Shown one piece after another: positions 1 through 9,130 of a stretch of DNA of 33,909 bases. Every line of letters starts with the position of its first letter. The stretch's first letter is position 1. The position numbers and the translations under genes are program-made. Below the pieces are notes generated by a model. The model was not told the origin of the DNA. It did no database searches and saw only the letters and a program-made list of their open reading frames with translations. This DNA is from Bradyrhizobiaceae bacterium (GTDB lineage: Bacteria > Pseudomonadota > Alphaproteobacteria > Rhizobiales > Xanthobacteraceae): the NCBI GenBank assembly GCA_003105195.1, contig PQAH01000012.1:1-33909 (forward strand), written 5' to 3'.

Positions 1-340
1 TGACGTGCCGCACGAGCGCGACGTTCACGGTGAACTCGTCGCGTCCGGCGAGGAAATCCCGGGTCCCGTCGAGGGGATCGACCAGGACGAAGGCGTCGGC
101 GACGCAGCCGCGATGCTCGTCCTCCTCGGCGACCACCGGCAGGTGCGGGAGAAGCCGCGCCAGGCCCGCGAGAATGACCGCCTGCGAGGCGCGGTCGGCG
201 CGGGTCACCGGCGATTCGTCGGCCTTGGCCTGCGGCGCGAGCTCGCCGGGCGCGATCGCGAGGATCGCGGCGGCCGCCTCCGACACGAGCGCGGTGAGCG
301 GCTCGATGAGTTCGCGGTCCCCCGCTGCGTCTGCCCTCAC
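1..340 (-). CDS. cysQ: 3'(2'),5'-bisphosphate nucleotidase, CysQ-like (partial, N-terminal part)
   Basis: N-terminal 113 residues of an inositol-monophosphatase-fold, metal-dependent phosphatase; the rest lies beyond the left edge. The second-shell acidic pair (AEED) and the metal-binding motif DPLDGTRDF are visible, followed by EFTVN, which is the CysQ version of the family rather than SuhB. CysQ enzymes hydrolyse 3'-phosphoadenosine 5'-phosphate to AMP and so clear the by-product of sulfate assimilation. I chose the GTG at 338-340 because the protein then begins just before the conserved helix; a GGAG sequence lies upstream. It is divergent from chpT with a 119-bp gap in which I see no clear operator. 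The histidinol-phosphatase-like branch of the same fold is the main alternative. Confidence 0.8.
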   Translation of the reverse strand, partial: MRADAAGDRELIEPLTALVSEAAAAILAIAPGELAPQAKADESPVTRADRASQAVILAGLARLLPHLPVVAEEDEHRGCVADAFVLVDPLDGTRDFLAGRDEFTVNVALVRHV

Positions 341-459
341 GGCGTCGGCTCCGTTCCCTTTGCAGCCCCGAATCCAGGGTGTATCACACGGCCGCGCAAC
401 GGATCCGCTCCCCTGAGTCGTGGCCTCGACGGACCGCGGCCCCTCCCAGGAGACCTCCC

Positions 460-1098
460 ATGTCCGGCACCGTCACCCTCGATTCCCTCGACCTCGCCGC
501 GCTCCTGTGCTCGCGCGTCTGCCACGACCTGATCAGCCCGGTCGGCGCCGTGGTGAACGGCATCGAGGTGATGGAGGACGACAGCGACGCCGAGACCAGG
601 AGCTTCGCGCTCGACCTCATCAAGAAGAGCGCGCGACAGGCCTCGGCCCGGCTGCAGTTCTGCCGGCTCGCCTTCGGGGCGGCCGGATCGGCGGGCGCCG
701 CCATCGACCTCGGGGACGCCGAGTCGGTCTCGCGCGGGATGCTGGAGGACGACAAGACCAAGCTGCGCTGGAACCTGCCGCGCGTGCTCATGCCCAAGAA
801 CCGGGTCAAGCTGCTCCTCAACCTGCTGGTGCTGACGGGCCAGACCATTCCCCGGGGCGGCACGCTCACGGTCGATCCGCTGGGCGAGGGGGAAACCATG
901 GGCTTCCGGATCACGGGCCAGGGCCTCAACGCGCGGATTCCGCAGGCCGTGCCGGGGCTGGTCGCGGGCGAGGATGCAGGGCATCCGGTCGACGCGCATG
1001 CGATCCAGCCCTTCTATACGGGGCTGCTCGCCCGCAACTGCGGGATGAGCGTGACGCTCGCCTTGGAGGGCGACGGCGTGGTGGCGACCGCGCGCTGA
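460..1098 (+). CDS. chpT: ChpT-type histidine phosphotransferase (DUF2328)
   Basis: 212-residue protein of the ChpT family, the phosphotransferase that moves phosphate from the hybrid kinase CckA to CtrA and CpdR in alphaproteobacterial cell-cycle control. The N-terminal four-helix-bundle motif CHDLISPVGAVVNGIE carries the predicted phospho-accepting histidine H22; the C-terminal part resembles a degenerate HATPase fold without ATP-binding boxes, as is usual for ChpT. The ATG at 460 is preceded by AGGAG at 448-452, which favours it over an in-frame upstream start at 379. It sits 183 bp upstream of cheA on the same strand. Since ctrA is also in this window (22745-23446), a real cell-cycle role is likely; a chemotaxis role is an untested alternative. 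Confidence 0.88.
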   Translation: MSGTVTLDSLDLAALLCSRVCHDLISPVGAVVNGIEVMEDDSDAETRSFALDLIKKSARQASARLQFCRLAFGAAGSAGAAIDLGDAESVSRGMLEDDKTKLRWNLPRVLMPKNRVKLLLNLLVLTGQTIPRGGTLTVDPLGEGETMGFRITGQGLNARIPQAVPGLVAGEDAGHPVDAHAIQPFYTGLLARNCGMSVTLALEGDGVVATAR

Positions 1099-1120
1099 GC
1101 GGTCCTCCGGAGCCGTCCGC

Positions 1121-1139
1121 GCGGCCGAATGCCGGCCGC
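1121..1139 (+). terminator. Possible hairpin after chpT
   Basis: A perfect 7-bp stem (GCGGCCG / CGGCCGC) with a 5-base loop lies 23 bp after the chpT stop. No T-run follows, so it may be a pause or RNA-stability element rather than a true intrinsic terminator. Confidence 0.3.
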
Positions 1140-1281
1140 GGTGCGTAGATTTCCCTAAGATTTGCGAATTCCTGGTGCTGCGCGGGCGGGCGCAACCAAT
1201 CTTAAACCCTTTCACAACACACTGGGCTCGCTCCCGAAAGGCGCGGCATTCCCTGCTGCTGCCCGGCTCGAAGGTCCCTCC

Positions 1282-3993
1282 ATGGACGATCTGCTGCGCG
1301 AATTCCTGACCGAAACCAACGAGAGCCTCGACGTCGTCGACGTGGAGCTCGTGCGCTTCGAGCAGGACCCGAACAATGCGGGCATCCTCGACAACATCTT
1401 CCGCCTCGTTCACACGATCAAAGGCACCTGCGGCTTCCTCGGCCTGCCGCGCCTGGAAGCGCTGGCGCACGCCGCCGAGACGCTGATGGGCAAGTTCCGC
1501 GACGGCATGCCGGTCACCGGCGAGGCCGTCACGCTGATCCTGTCCACCATCGACCGCCTCAAGCAGGTGCTCGCGGATCTCGAGGCCAACGAGCAGGAGC
1601 CCGAGGGATCGGACACCGACCTGATCGGCGAGCTCGAGCGCATGGCGATCGCCGGGACGGTCGCGGCCGCGCCGGCAGCAGCCGCGCCGGCGGAGCCGAA
1701 GAGCTCGGAGGGCAAGCTGGCGGTGCAGACGCTGGAACGGCCGCTGCGCCCCGGCGAGGTGTCGCTCGACGAGCTCGAGCGCGCCTTCCGCGAGACCGCC
1801 CCCGAAGTGCCCGAGGCCGCGCCGGAGCCTGCCAAGGCCGAGGCCAAGAAGGCGGACGCCCGGAAGGCGGACGCAAGGAAGGCGGACGCGAAGGCCAAGG
1901 GTCCCGGGCGCAAGCCGGCGAGCGAGGGCGAGGAGGAGAAGTCCGACACCAAGGTCGCGAACCAGTCGATCCGCGTCAATGTCGAGACGCTCGAGAACCT
2001 GATGACCATGGTCTCGGAGCTGGTGCTCACCCGCAACCAGCTGCTCGAGATCGTGCGCCGTCACGAGGATTCGGAGTTCAAGGTCCCGCTGCAGCGGCTC
2101 TCCAACGTGACGGCGGAGCTGCAGGAAGGCGTCATGAAGACGCGCATGCAGCCGATCGGCAACGCCTGGCAGAAGCTGCCGCGCATCGTGCGCGACCTCG
2201 CGACCGAGCTCGACAAGGACATCGAGCTCGAGATGCACGGGGCGGAGACCGAGCTCGACCGCCAGGTGCTCGACCTGATCAAGGATCCGCTCACCCACAT
2301 GGTGCGCAACTCGGCCGACCACGGGCTGGAGACGCCCGAGGAGCGGCGCGCCGCCAAGAAGCCCGAGAAGGGCACGATCCGACTCTCCGCCTATCACGAG
2401 GGCGGCCACATCATCATCGAGATCGCCGACGACGGCCGCGGGCTCAACACCGAACGGATCAAGGCCAAGCTGGTCGCCAACGGGCTCGCGTCGGAGATCG
2501 ACGTCGAGAAGATGACCGAGGCGCAGATCCACAAGTTCATCTTCGCGCCGGGCTTCTCGACCGCCGCCAAGGTGACGAGCGTGTCCGGCCGCGGCGTCGG
2601 CATGGACGTGGTGCGCAACAACATCGACCAGATCGGCGGCACCATCGACGTGAAGTCGGTGATGGGCGAGGGTTCGAGCTTCACGATCAAGATCCCGCTC
2701 ACGCTGGCGATCGTCTCCGCGCTGATCGTGGAGGCCGCCGGTGACCGCTTCGCGATTCCGCAGCTCTCGGTGATCGAGCTGGTGCGGGCGCAGACCAATT
2801 CCGAGCACCGCATCGAGCGCATCAAGGACACGCCGGTCCTGCGGCTGCGCAACAAGCTCCTGCCGCTGATCCATCTCAAGAAGCTGCTGAAGATCGACGA
2901 TGGCGGCGAGAGCGAGCCGGAGAACGGCTTCATCGTGGTGACGCAGGTCGGCAGCCAGACCTTCGGCATCGTGGTCGACGGCGTGTTCCACACCGAGGAG
3001 ATCGTGGTGAAGCCGATGTCGACCAAGCTTCGCCACATCAACATGTTCTCGGGCAACACGATCCTGGGCGACGGCTCGGTGATCATGATCATCGACCCGA
3101 ATGGCATCGCGCAGTCGGTCGGCTCGTCCGCGGCGCACGACGCCGAGGAGGAGAGCGAGGCGCAGCGCAACGCCACGATCGAGAAGACGATCTCGCTGCT
3201 GGTGTTCCGCGCCGGCTCGCCGGAGCCGAAGGCGGTGCCGCTGTCGCTGGTCACGCGGCTCGAGGAGGTCGACTGCAAGAAGATCGAGCAGTCCAACGGG
3301 CGCTACCTGGTGCAGTACCGCGGCCAGCTGATGCCGCTGGTGCGCGTGTCCGAAAACGTGCGGGTGAAGACCGAGGGCGCCCAGCCGCTGCTGGTGTTCT
3401 CCGACGCGGGCCGCTCGATGGGCCTCGTGGTCGACGAGATCGTCGACATCGTCGAGGACCGGCTCGACATCCAGGTCGGCAGCGACGTCCCCGGCGTGCT
3501 CGGCTCGGCCGTGATCAAGGGCCAGGCGACCGAGGTCATCGACGTCGGCCACTTCCTGCCGCTCGCCTTCGAGGACTGGTTCCGCCGCAAGGAGATGCGG
3601 GCCGAGGCGCTCACGCGCACGCTGCTGTTCGTCGACGACTCGGCGTTCTTCCGCAACATGCTCGCACCGGTGCTCAAGGCGGCGGGCTACGACGTGACCG
3701 CGGTCGGCGGCGCCGACGAGGCGCTGGCGATCCTGAAGAGGGGCCAGAGGTTCGACGTCGTGGTCTCGGACATCGAGATGCCCGGCATGAACGGCTTCGA
3801 GCTCGCCGAGGCGATCCGCGCCGACGCGCGCACCGCGCAGACCCCGATCATCGCCCTCTCGTCGATCACCTCGCCCGCGACCATCGAGCGCGGCCGGCAG
3901 GCGGGCTTCCACGACTTCGTCGCCAAGTTCGACCGGCAGGGCCTGATCGCGGCGCTGAAGGAATCGACCGTCGAGTGGTCCGAGGCGGCCTGA
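1282..3993 (+). CDS. cheA: Chemotaxis histidine kinase CheA, hybrid with two CheW-like domains and a receiver
   Basis: 903 residues, longer than the usual 650-750 of CheA. Domains in order: HPt with phospho-accepting H44 (RLVHTIKGTCGFLG); an Ala/Pro-rich linker with tandem KADAR repeats near residues 188-207; a dimerisation helix pair; a HATPase with N-box near 335-350 (HMVRNSADHGLE), G1 DDGRGLN and G2 GRGVGMDVV; a CheW-like domain from about 473; a second, more divergent CheW-like domain from about 634; and a receiver domain (about 780-900) with the acidic pair D785/D786 and phospho-acceptor D830 in SDIEMPG. It phosphorylates CheY and CheB in response to chemoreceptors. The ATG at 1282 gives the standard CheA N-terminus (MDDLLREFLTE). 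cheW follows after 11 bp. The extra receiver may act as a phosphate sink; that is inference. Confidence 0.96.
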   Translation: MDDLLREFLTETNESLDVVDVELVRFEQDPNNAGILDNIFRLVHTIKGTCGFLGLPRLEALAHAAETLMGKFRDGMPVTGEAVTLILSTIDRLKQVLADLEANEQEPEGSDTDLIGELERMAIAGTVAAAPAAAAPAEPKSSEGKLAVQTLERPLRPGEVSLDELERAFRETAPEVPEAAPEPAKAEAKKADARKADARKADAKAKGPGRKPASEGEEEKSDTKVANQSIRVNVETLENLMTMVSELVLTRNQLLEIVRRHEDSEFKVPLQRLSNVTAELQEGVMKTRMQPIGNAWQKLPRIVRDLATELDKDIELEMHGAETELDRQVLDLIKDPLTHMVRNSADHGLETPEERRAAKKPEKGTIRLSAYHEGGHIIIEIADDGRGLNTERIKAKLVANGLASEIDVEKMTEAQIHKFIFAPGFSTAAKVTSVSGRGVGMDVVRNNIDQIGGTIDVKSVMGEGSSFTIKIPLTLAIVSALIVEAAGDRFAIPQLSVIELVRAQTNSEHRIERIKDTPVLRLRNKLLPLIHLKKLLKIDDGGESEPENGFIVVTQVGSQTFGIVVDGVFHTEEIVVKPMSTKLRHINMFSGNTILGDGSVIMIIDPNGIAQSVGSSAAHDAEEESEAQRNATIEKTISLLVFRAGSPEPKAVPLSLVTRLEEVDCKKIEQSNGRYLVQYRGQLMPLVRVSENVRVKTEGAQPLLVFSDAGRSMGLVVDEIVDIVEDRLDIQVGSDVPGVLGSAVIKGQATEVIDVGHFLPLAFEDWFRRKEMRAEALTRTLLFVDDSAFFRNMLAPVLKAAGYDVTAVGGADEALAILKRGQRFDVVVSDIEMPGMNGFELAEAIRADARTAQTPIIALSSITSPATIERGRQAGFHDFVAKFDRQGLIAALKESTVEWSEAA

Positions 3994-4004
3994 GGAAGAG
4001 CACC

Positions 4005-4475
4005 ATGAGCGCGAACGACGAGACCCACAACGAATACCTCACCGAATACGTCACGGTGATGATCGGCGGCCAGCTGTTCGGCCTGCCGATCTCGCGGGTG
4101 CAGGACGTCTTCATGCCGGACCGTCTGACCCGGGTGCCGCTCGCGGCGCCCGAGATCGCCGGCGTCCTCAACCTGCGCGGCCGCATCGTCACGGCAATCG
4201 ACATGCGCCGCCGGCTGGGACTGCCGCCGCGCGAGGATGCGCGCCCGCCGATGGCGGTCGGCATCGAGCTGCGCGGGGAGTCCTACGGCGTGCTGATCGA
4301 CGCGGTCGGCGAGGTCATGAAGCTCGCGGACGGAACCCGCGAGGCCAATCCGGTCAACCTCGACGCCAGGCTCGCGCGCGTGTCCGCGGGCGTGCATCGG
4401 CTCGACGGGCAGCTGCTCGTGATCCTCGACGTCGATCGCGTCCTCGACACGAGCAGCGACGCGCTCGCGGCGTGA
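4005..4475 (+). CDS. cheW: Chemotaxis coupling protein CheW
   Basis: 156-residue single CheW domain that couples chemoreceptors to CheA in the membrane-associated array. The typical SH3-like core is visible: an early YVTVMIGGQLFGLPI strand, the conserved NLRGRIVTAIDMRRRLGL segment, and a C-terminal GQLLVILDVDRVL strand. The ATG at 4005 is chosen because GAGGAAGAG overlapping the cheA stop serves as its ribosome-binding site and because the CheW homology starts soon after. It lies 11 bp behind cheA and 67 bp before cheY, so it is co-transcribed with both. Confidence 0.95.
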   Translation: MSANDETHNEYLTEYVTVMIGGQLFGLPISRVQDVFMPDRLTRVPLAAPEIAGVLNLRGRIVTAIDMRRRLGLPPREDARPPMAVGIELRGESYGVLIDAVGEVMKLADGTREANPVNLDARLARVSAGVHRLDGQLLVILDVDRVLDTSSDALAA

Positions 4476-4542
4476 CCGGACGGAGCCGTTGATGTAGGCG
4501 CCCGCGCGGTCCGGCCGCGGGAGAGCAAGGGTGGGAAACGCC

Positions 4543-4908
<366 letters not shown>

Positions 4909-4948
4909 TCCCACGTTCCCTCCCGTCGCGTACCTCGAGTCAGCGTAC

Positions 4949-6115
4949 ATGAGTGCAGCCACAGCGCCCGCCGCACGCGCCACCGCGCAAGAGCCGATCC
5001 GCGTCATGGTGGTCGACGACGCCGTGGTGGTGCGCGGCCTGGTCTCGCGCTGGATCGAGGAGGAGCCCGGCTTCAAGGTCGTGGCCTCGCTGCGCACCGG
5101 CCGCGAGGCGGTCGACCAGCTCCTGCGCACCGACCCCGACGTGGTCATCCTCGACATCGAGATGCCGGAGCTCGACGGACTCTCGGCGCTGCCGCTGCTG
5201 CTCGAGAAGAAGCGCGACCTGATGGTGATCATGGCCTCGACGCTCACGCGGCGCAACGCCGAGGTCAGCCTGAAGGCGCTCTCGCTCGGCGCGACCGACT
5301 ACATCCCGAAGCCGGAGACCAACCGGGAGGTGACCACCTCCACGACCTTCCGGCGCGAGCTGATCGAGAAGGTGCGCCTGCTCGGCGGCCGGCGCCGGCG
5401 CCTGGCGCCGCGCCCCGCGAGCTTCGCGAGCGGCGGCCCGGCGCGGGGAAGCCTCGCGCAGGCCGAGCCGCGCCCGGTGCCGCCTGTCGGCCATCCCTCG
5501 ACCTTCAAGCTGCGGCCGTTCTCGGGCGCGCCGCCCAAGGTGCTGCTGATCGGCTCCTCCACCGGCGGCCCGCAGGCGCTCACCGCGCTCGCGGCGCGCA
5601 TCGGCGAGATCTCGGCGCGGGTGCCGATCCTGATCACCCAGCACATGCCGCCGACCTTCACGACCATCCTGGCCGAGCACCTCGCGCGCGCGAGCGGCCG
5701 GCCGGCGCACGAACCCGCCGACGGCGAACCGATCGTGCCGGGCACGATCTACGTGGCGCCGGGCGGGCGGCACATGCTGGTGAAGAAGGGCGCCAACGGG
5801 CCCGCGATCGCGCTCGACGACGGCCCGCTCGTCAATTTCTGCCGCCCGGCGGTCGACCCCCTGTTCAAGAGCGCGGCCCAGGTCTGGGGCGGCGGCATCC
5901 TCGCCGTCATCCTCACGGGCATGGGCTCGGACGGTACGCGCGGCGCCCAGGAGATCGTGGCGGCCGGCGGCAACGTGATCGCCCAGGACGAGGCGACCAG
6001 CGTGGTCTGGGGCATGCCCGGCGCGGCGGCCCAGGCCGGCGTCTGCTCGGCGGTCCTGCCCCTCGACCAGATCGCACCGAAGATCGTGCGCGTATTCTCG
6101 GGAGACCGGTCGTGA
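4949..6115 (+). CDS. cheB: Protein-glutamate methylesterase/deamidase CheB
   Basis: 388 residues: an N-terminal receiver (acidic pair D23/D24, phospho-acceptor D69 in [11 protein letters not shown]), a proline- and arginine-rich linker (about 147-190), and a C-terminal methylesterase domain with the catalytic triad S204 (GSSTGGPQA), H232 (TQHMPP) and D328 (GMGSDGTRG). It removes methyl groups from receptor glutamates and resets adaptation when phosphorylated by CheA. The stop overlaps the GTG start of cheR by four bases, indicating translational coupling of the two adaptation enzymes. The receiver has the DDA sequence in place of the more common DDS, a mild variation. Confidence 0.96.
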   Translation: MSAATAPAARATAQEPIRVMVVDDAVVVRGLVSRWIEEEPGFKVVASLRTGREAVDQLLRTDPDVVILDIEMPELDGLSALPLLLEKKRDLMVIMASTLTRRNAEVSLKALSLGATDYIPKPETNREVTTSTTFRRELIEKVRLLGGRRRRLAPRPASFASGGPARGSLAQAEPRPVPPVGHPSTFKLRPFSGAPPKVLLIGSSTGGPQALTALAARIGEISARVPILITQHMPPTFTTILAEHLARASGRPAHEPADGEPIVPGTIYVAPGGRHMLVKKGANGPAIALDDGPLVNFCRPAVDPLFKSAAQVWGGGILAVILTGMGSDGTRGAQEIVAAGGNVIAQDEATSVVWGMPGAAAQAGVCSAVLPLDQIAPKIVRVFSGDRS

Positions 6116-6969
6116 CCCCGCTCGACTACGACTACCTGCGACGGCTCCTGAAGGAGCGCTCGGGCCTCGTGCTGTCGGCCGACAAGCAGTACCTGGTCGA
6201 GAGCCGGCTGCTGCCGGTCGCGCGCAAGGCGGGCCTCGGCGGCCTGAGCGAGCTGGTGGCGAAGATCAAGGGCAACGACGCGCGCCTCACCGTCGAGGTG
6301 GTCGAGGCCATGACGACCAACGAGTCGTTCTTCTTCCGCGACAAGGTGCCGTTCGAGCACTTCACCGGAACCATGCTGCCGGCGCTGTTGGCGTCGCGCG
6401 CGAACCAGCGGCGCATCCGCATCTGGTGCGCGGCCGCCTCGACCGGCCAGGAGCCCTATTCGCTCGGAATCTGCCTGAAGGAGATGAAGGACAAGCTCGC
6501 GGGCTGGCGCATCGAGCTCACCGGCACCGACCTCTCGGGCGAGGTGCTCGAGAAGGCGAAGGCCGGCATCTACAGCCAGTTCGAGGTGCAGCGCGGGCTG
6601 CCGATCCAGCTGCTGGTGAAGTACTTCGTGCAGAACGGCGACATGTGGCAGATCTCGCCCGAGGTCCGCGCCATGGTGCAGTACCGACCCCTCAACCTGC
6701 TCGCCGATTTCTCGCATCTCGGCACGTTCGACGTGGTGTTCTGCCGCAACGTGCTGATCTATTTCGACCAGGACACCAAGATCGACGTGCTCAACCGCAT
6801 CGCGCGGCAGCTCGAGCCCGACGGCTTCCTGGTGCTGGGCGCGGCCGAGACCGTGGTCGGCCTCACCGACGCGTTCAAGCCGATGGCCGACAAGCGCGGC
6901 CTCTACGTCCGGAACGGCCCGGCCGCCAAGGCCCCGGCGCTGCGTCCCGCCGTCGCGGCGGTGCGCTGA
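6112..6969 (+). CDS. cheR: Chemotaxis protein methyltransferase CheR
   Basis: 285 residues. An N-terminal helical domain precedes the Rossmann methyltransferase domain. The motif [10 protein letters not shown] (68-77) and the SAM-binding segment [13 protein letters not shown] (105-117) are diagnostic, as is FCRNVLIYF near 210-218. It methylates glutamates on chemoreceptors using S-adenosylmethionine, opposing CheB. The start is a GTG that overlaps the cheB stop (GTGA). It is the last gene of the che operon; no chemoreceptor and no CheD are encoded in this window. Confidence 0.95.
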   Translation: MTPLDYDYLRRLLKERSGLVLSADKQYLVESRLLPVARKAGLGGLSELVAKIKGNDARLTVEVVEAMTTNESFFFRDKVPFEHFTGTMLPALLASRANQRRIRIWCAAASTGQEPYSLGICLKEMKDKLAGWRIELTGTDLSGEVLEKAKAGIYSQFEVQRGLPIQLLVKYFVQNGDMWQISPEVRAMVQYRPLNLLADFSHLGTFDVVFCRNVLIYFDQDTKIDVLNRIARQLEPDGFLVLGAAETVVGLTDAFKPMADKRGLYVRNGPAAKAPALRPAVAAVR

Positions 6970-6973
6970 TCCG

Positions 6974-7018
6974 CGCCGACGTCTCGGCGGCCTCATAGGG
7001 CCGCTCCGCATCCGGCCC
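6974..7018 (+). terminator. Two consecutive GC-rich hairpins after the che operon
   Basis: Directly after cheR there is a CGCCGA/TCGGCG stem with a 4-base loop (6974-6989), followed by a GGGCCG/CGGCCC stem with a 9-base loop (6998-7018). Neither has a clear T-run, so termination here may be weak or Rho-dependent. Confidence 0.35.
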
Positions 7019-7019
7019 G

Positions 7020-7033
7020 TTGACCTCGGTCAA
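7020..7033 (+). promoter_or_regulatory. FNR/FixK-type anaerobox
   Basis: TTGACCTCGGTCAA is a perfect inverted repeat (TTGAC-N4-GTCAA) that fits the TTGA-N6-TCAA consensus of FNR, FixK and Dnr regulators. Its centre is about 94 bp before the PepSY gene start at 7121. If it acts at the usual -41.5 position, transcription would start near 7068, which excludes the upstream in-frame start at 7052. The regulator itself is not in the window. Confidence 0.6.
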
Positions 7034-7120
7034 ACCACTTTCCGGACGGACATGCATCCTGCCCTTCGCGCGTCGCCGGGAATCGGCGCGGCGTGCCGGA
7101 TCGCATGCGAAGAGATCGTC

Positions 7121-8038
7121 ATGAAAATGTGGTTCCTGAAGCTCCATCGCTGGCTGGCGCTCGCCTTCGCGCTGCCGCTCGCTGCCGTGCTCGCCACCGG
7201 GCTGGTGCTGTCGTTCGAGCCGTGGCTCGTCGCGCGCGCGATCGAGCCCGGTACGCTGAGCGCACAGCGGGTCGAGGCGCTGCTGAGCCAGCACGATCCG
7301 CAGGGGCGGGCGCGCGCGCTCGCCTATCGGGCCTATGATCGCACGCTCACCCTCGGCGCCGGCCGCGTCGCCGGCCCGATGGTGGACACGGCCAGCGGGC
7401 AGGCGCGTTCCGGGCCGTCGGTGCTGGCGATCACGCTGGGGACCGCGCGCCGCCTGCACGAAACCCTGTTGCTCGATGCCGGCTGGCTCGTGATCGGCTC
7501 GACGACGGCCATGCTGGTCATCATCGCGCTCGGCGTGCTGATGGGCTGGCCGCGGTTCGCCAACACGGTGTCGGGCTGGCACAAGGCGATGGCCTGGAGC
7601 CTGTTGCCGCTCATCGTGCTGTCGCCGCTGACCGGGCTCCTGATCGCGGCGGGCGTCACCTTCACGCCGCGGCCCGCGGCGAGCCCGACGGCGCCGGCCG
7701 CGCCGGCGACGCTCGCGGAGGCGGTGCGGGTCGTGGGACGCGACCACGACCTCTCGGCGCTGGTATGGCTGCGGCCGCTGAACGGGCGCCTCGTGGTGCG
7801 TCTGGTCGAGGGCGGGGAATACACGCTCCACGCCGTGACGCGCGACGGCACGACGCCGCTGCCGCGGAACTGGCCGCGCCTCTGGCACGAAGGCAACTTC
7901 GCGGGCGCGTGGTCGGCGGGCATGAACGTGGTCCTCTCGGTGGCGATGATCGGCCTGCTGGTGACCGGCCTCTGGATCTGGCTGCGGCGCACGCTCAAAC
8001 GGCGCGCGCGGCGCGTGCGTCCCTATGCGCCGGCATGA
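7121..8038 (+). CDS. PepSY-associated transmembrane protein
   Basis: 305-residue inner-membrane protein of the PepSY-TM type. The N-terminus (KLHRWLALAFALPLAAVLATGLVLSFEPWL) is the standard first membrane segment of this family, followed by a periplasmic PepSY-like part, two central membrane segments (about 145-190) with conserved WHK, and a last segment near 275-295 followed by an Arg-rich tail. Relatives are often linked to iron or siderophore reduction or to electron transfer to periplasmic partners, but the substrate here is unknown. The ATG at 7121 is preferred because the upstream alternative at 7052 lies between a putative FNR/FixK box and its predicted transcription start. It appears to be a single-gene unit, possibly induced at low oxygen. 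Confidence 0.75.
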   Translation: MKMWFLKLHRWLALAFALPLAAVLATGLVLSFEPWLVARAIEPGTLSAQRVEALLSQHDPQGRARALAYRAYDRTLTLGAGRVAGPMVDTASGQARSGPSVLAITLGTARRLHETLLLDAGWLVIGSTTAMLVIIALGVLMGWPRFANTVSGWHKAMAWSLLPLIVLSPLTGLLIAAGVTFTPRPAASPTAPAAPATLAEAVRVVGRDHDLSALVWLRPLNGRLVVRLVEGGEYTLHAVTRDGTTPLPRNWPRLWHEGNFAGAWSAGMNVVLSVAMIGLLVTGLWIWLRRTLKRRARRVRPYAPA

Positions 8039-8194
8039 CCGGGCAGGGGCGGTTCGGGTCGGACCGCCACGTCTTCCGGCTGCTCCAGGGCCGCGCAGGC
8101 GTGCGCGGGACCGCGAGCAGCCCGGCGGATTCCGCAGCGCTCGTCTGCGCCGCCGGAGTGGCGCGCCCCGCGGCGGCGTGTGATAGCGGGGCCG

Positions 8195-9091
8195 ATGCGA
8201 AGTCCCGAGCCGGCGCGCGGCTACGACGCGATCCTCATCGGCGTTCTCAGCGGAATCGGCGCGGCCTCGTGCTGGGCGCTCGGCTTCGTCGCGGTGCGCC
8301 ATGGGCTCGACGCGGGATTTTCGCCCGCCGACCTGACGATCCACCGTTTCCTGTGGTCGGGCTTGGCGCTGCTGCCGCTGGTGTGGCGCGGGGGTCTCGC
8401 CGACCTCAATGGCATCGGCTGGGGCGGGGGTCTCCTGTTGGCGTTGCTCGGCGGGCCCGGACTGACCTTCGTGAGCTATTCGGGCTTCCTCTTGGTGCCG
8501 CTCGGACACGGCGGCGTCATCCAGCCTTCCTGTGTCGTGCTCGGGGGGCTGCTGCTCGCCACGGTCTGGCTGCGCGAGAGGCTCGTCGCGACGCGCGCCA
8601 TCGGCGCGCTGGTGATCATCGGCGGCCTCATCGTGATCGGCAGCGAGGCGCTCGCCACGCTCGGCGCGCACGGTGTCGCCGGCGACCTGATCTTCGTGCT
8701 CACCGGCCTCATGTTCGCGGTCTTCGGCATGCTGCTGCGCAAGTGGCGCATCGTCCCGATGTCGGCGACCGCCGTGATCAGCGTGCTCTCGCTCGGGCTG
8801 CTGCCGCTGTATTGGGGCCTCGGCGGCTTCGATCACATGGTCGCGCTCGGGTGGCGCGAGAACGCATTGCAGGCGCTGGTGCAGGGCGTGCTGGCGGGCC
8901 CGGCCGCCGTCTACCTGTTCGCACGCTCGGTGGCGCTGCTCGGCGCCGGGCGCGCCTCGGTGCTGCCGGCGCTGGTGCCGCCCTTCACACTGCTGACCGG
9001 CTGGCTCGTCCTCGGCGAAGTGCCGACGCCGCTGCAGCTCACCGGCCTCGTGGTCGTTCTTGTCGGCTTCCTGCTGGCGCAGAAGTCGTAG
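8195..9091 (+). CDS. EamA/DMT-superfamily transporter
   Basis: 298-residue membrane protein with about ten hydrophobic segments in two EamA halves (GIGAASCWALGFVAVRHGL at the start, and a second half from about residue 165). The C-terminal LVLGEVPTPLQLTGLVVVLVG is the typical end of this drug/metabolite exporter superfamily. The substrate cannot be deduced. An in-frame GTG at 8180 would add five residues; I prefer the ATG at 8195, which has a G-rich sequence just upstream. It lies 156 bp after the PepSY gene and converges with the ArsR-rhodanese gene. Confidence 0.85.
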   Translation: MRSPEPARGYDAILIGVLSGIGAASCWALGFVAVRHGLDAGFSPADLTIHRFLWSGLALLPLVWRGGLADLNGIGWGGGLLLALLGGPGLTFVSYSGFLLVPLGHGGVIQPSCVVLGGLLLATVWLRERLVATRAIGALVIIGGLIVIGSEALATLGAHGVAGDLIFVLTGLMFAVFGMLLRKWRIVPMSATAVISVLSLGLLPLYWGLGGFDHMVALGWRENALQALVQGVLAGPAAVYLFARSVALLGAGRASVLPALVPPFTLLTGWLVLGEVPTPLQLTGLVVVLVGFLLAQKS

Positions 9092-9130
9092 CGGGAAACG
9101 GCATTTCCGGTCATCGCCTCGCCCAACCGG

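Noticed and set aside
1197-1222. TTAA at 1202 before cheA as a CtrA site
   Set aside because: No second TTAA-like half at the N7 spacing; the match to consensus is poor.
337-3912. Minus-strand open frame of 1191 codons opposite chpT and cheA
   Set aside because: Shadow of the high-GC coding strand: the translation is Arg/His/Asp/Leu-rich with no family features, while the plus-strand frames encode clear ChpT and CheA.
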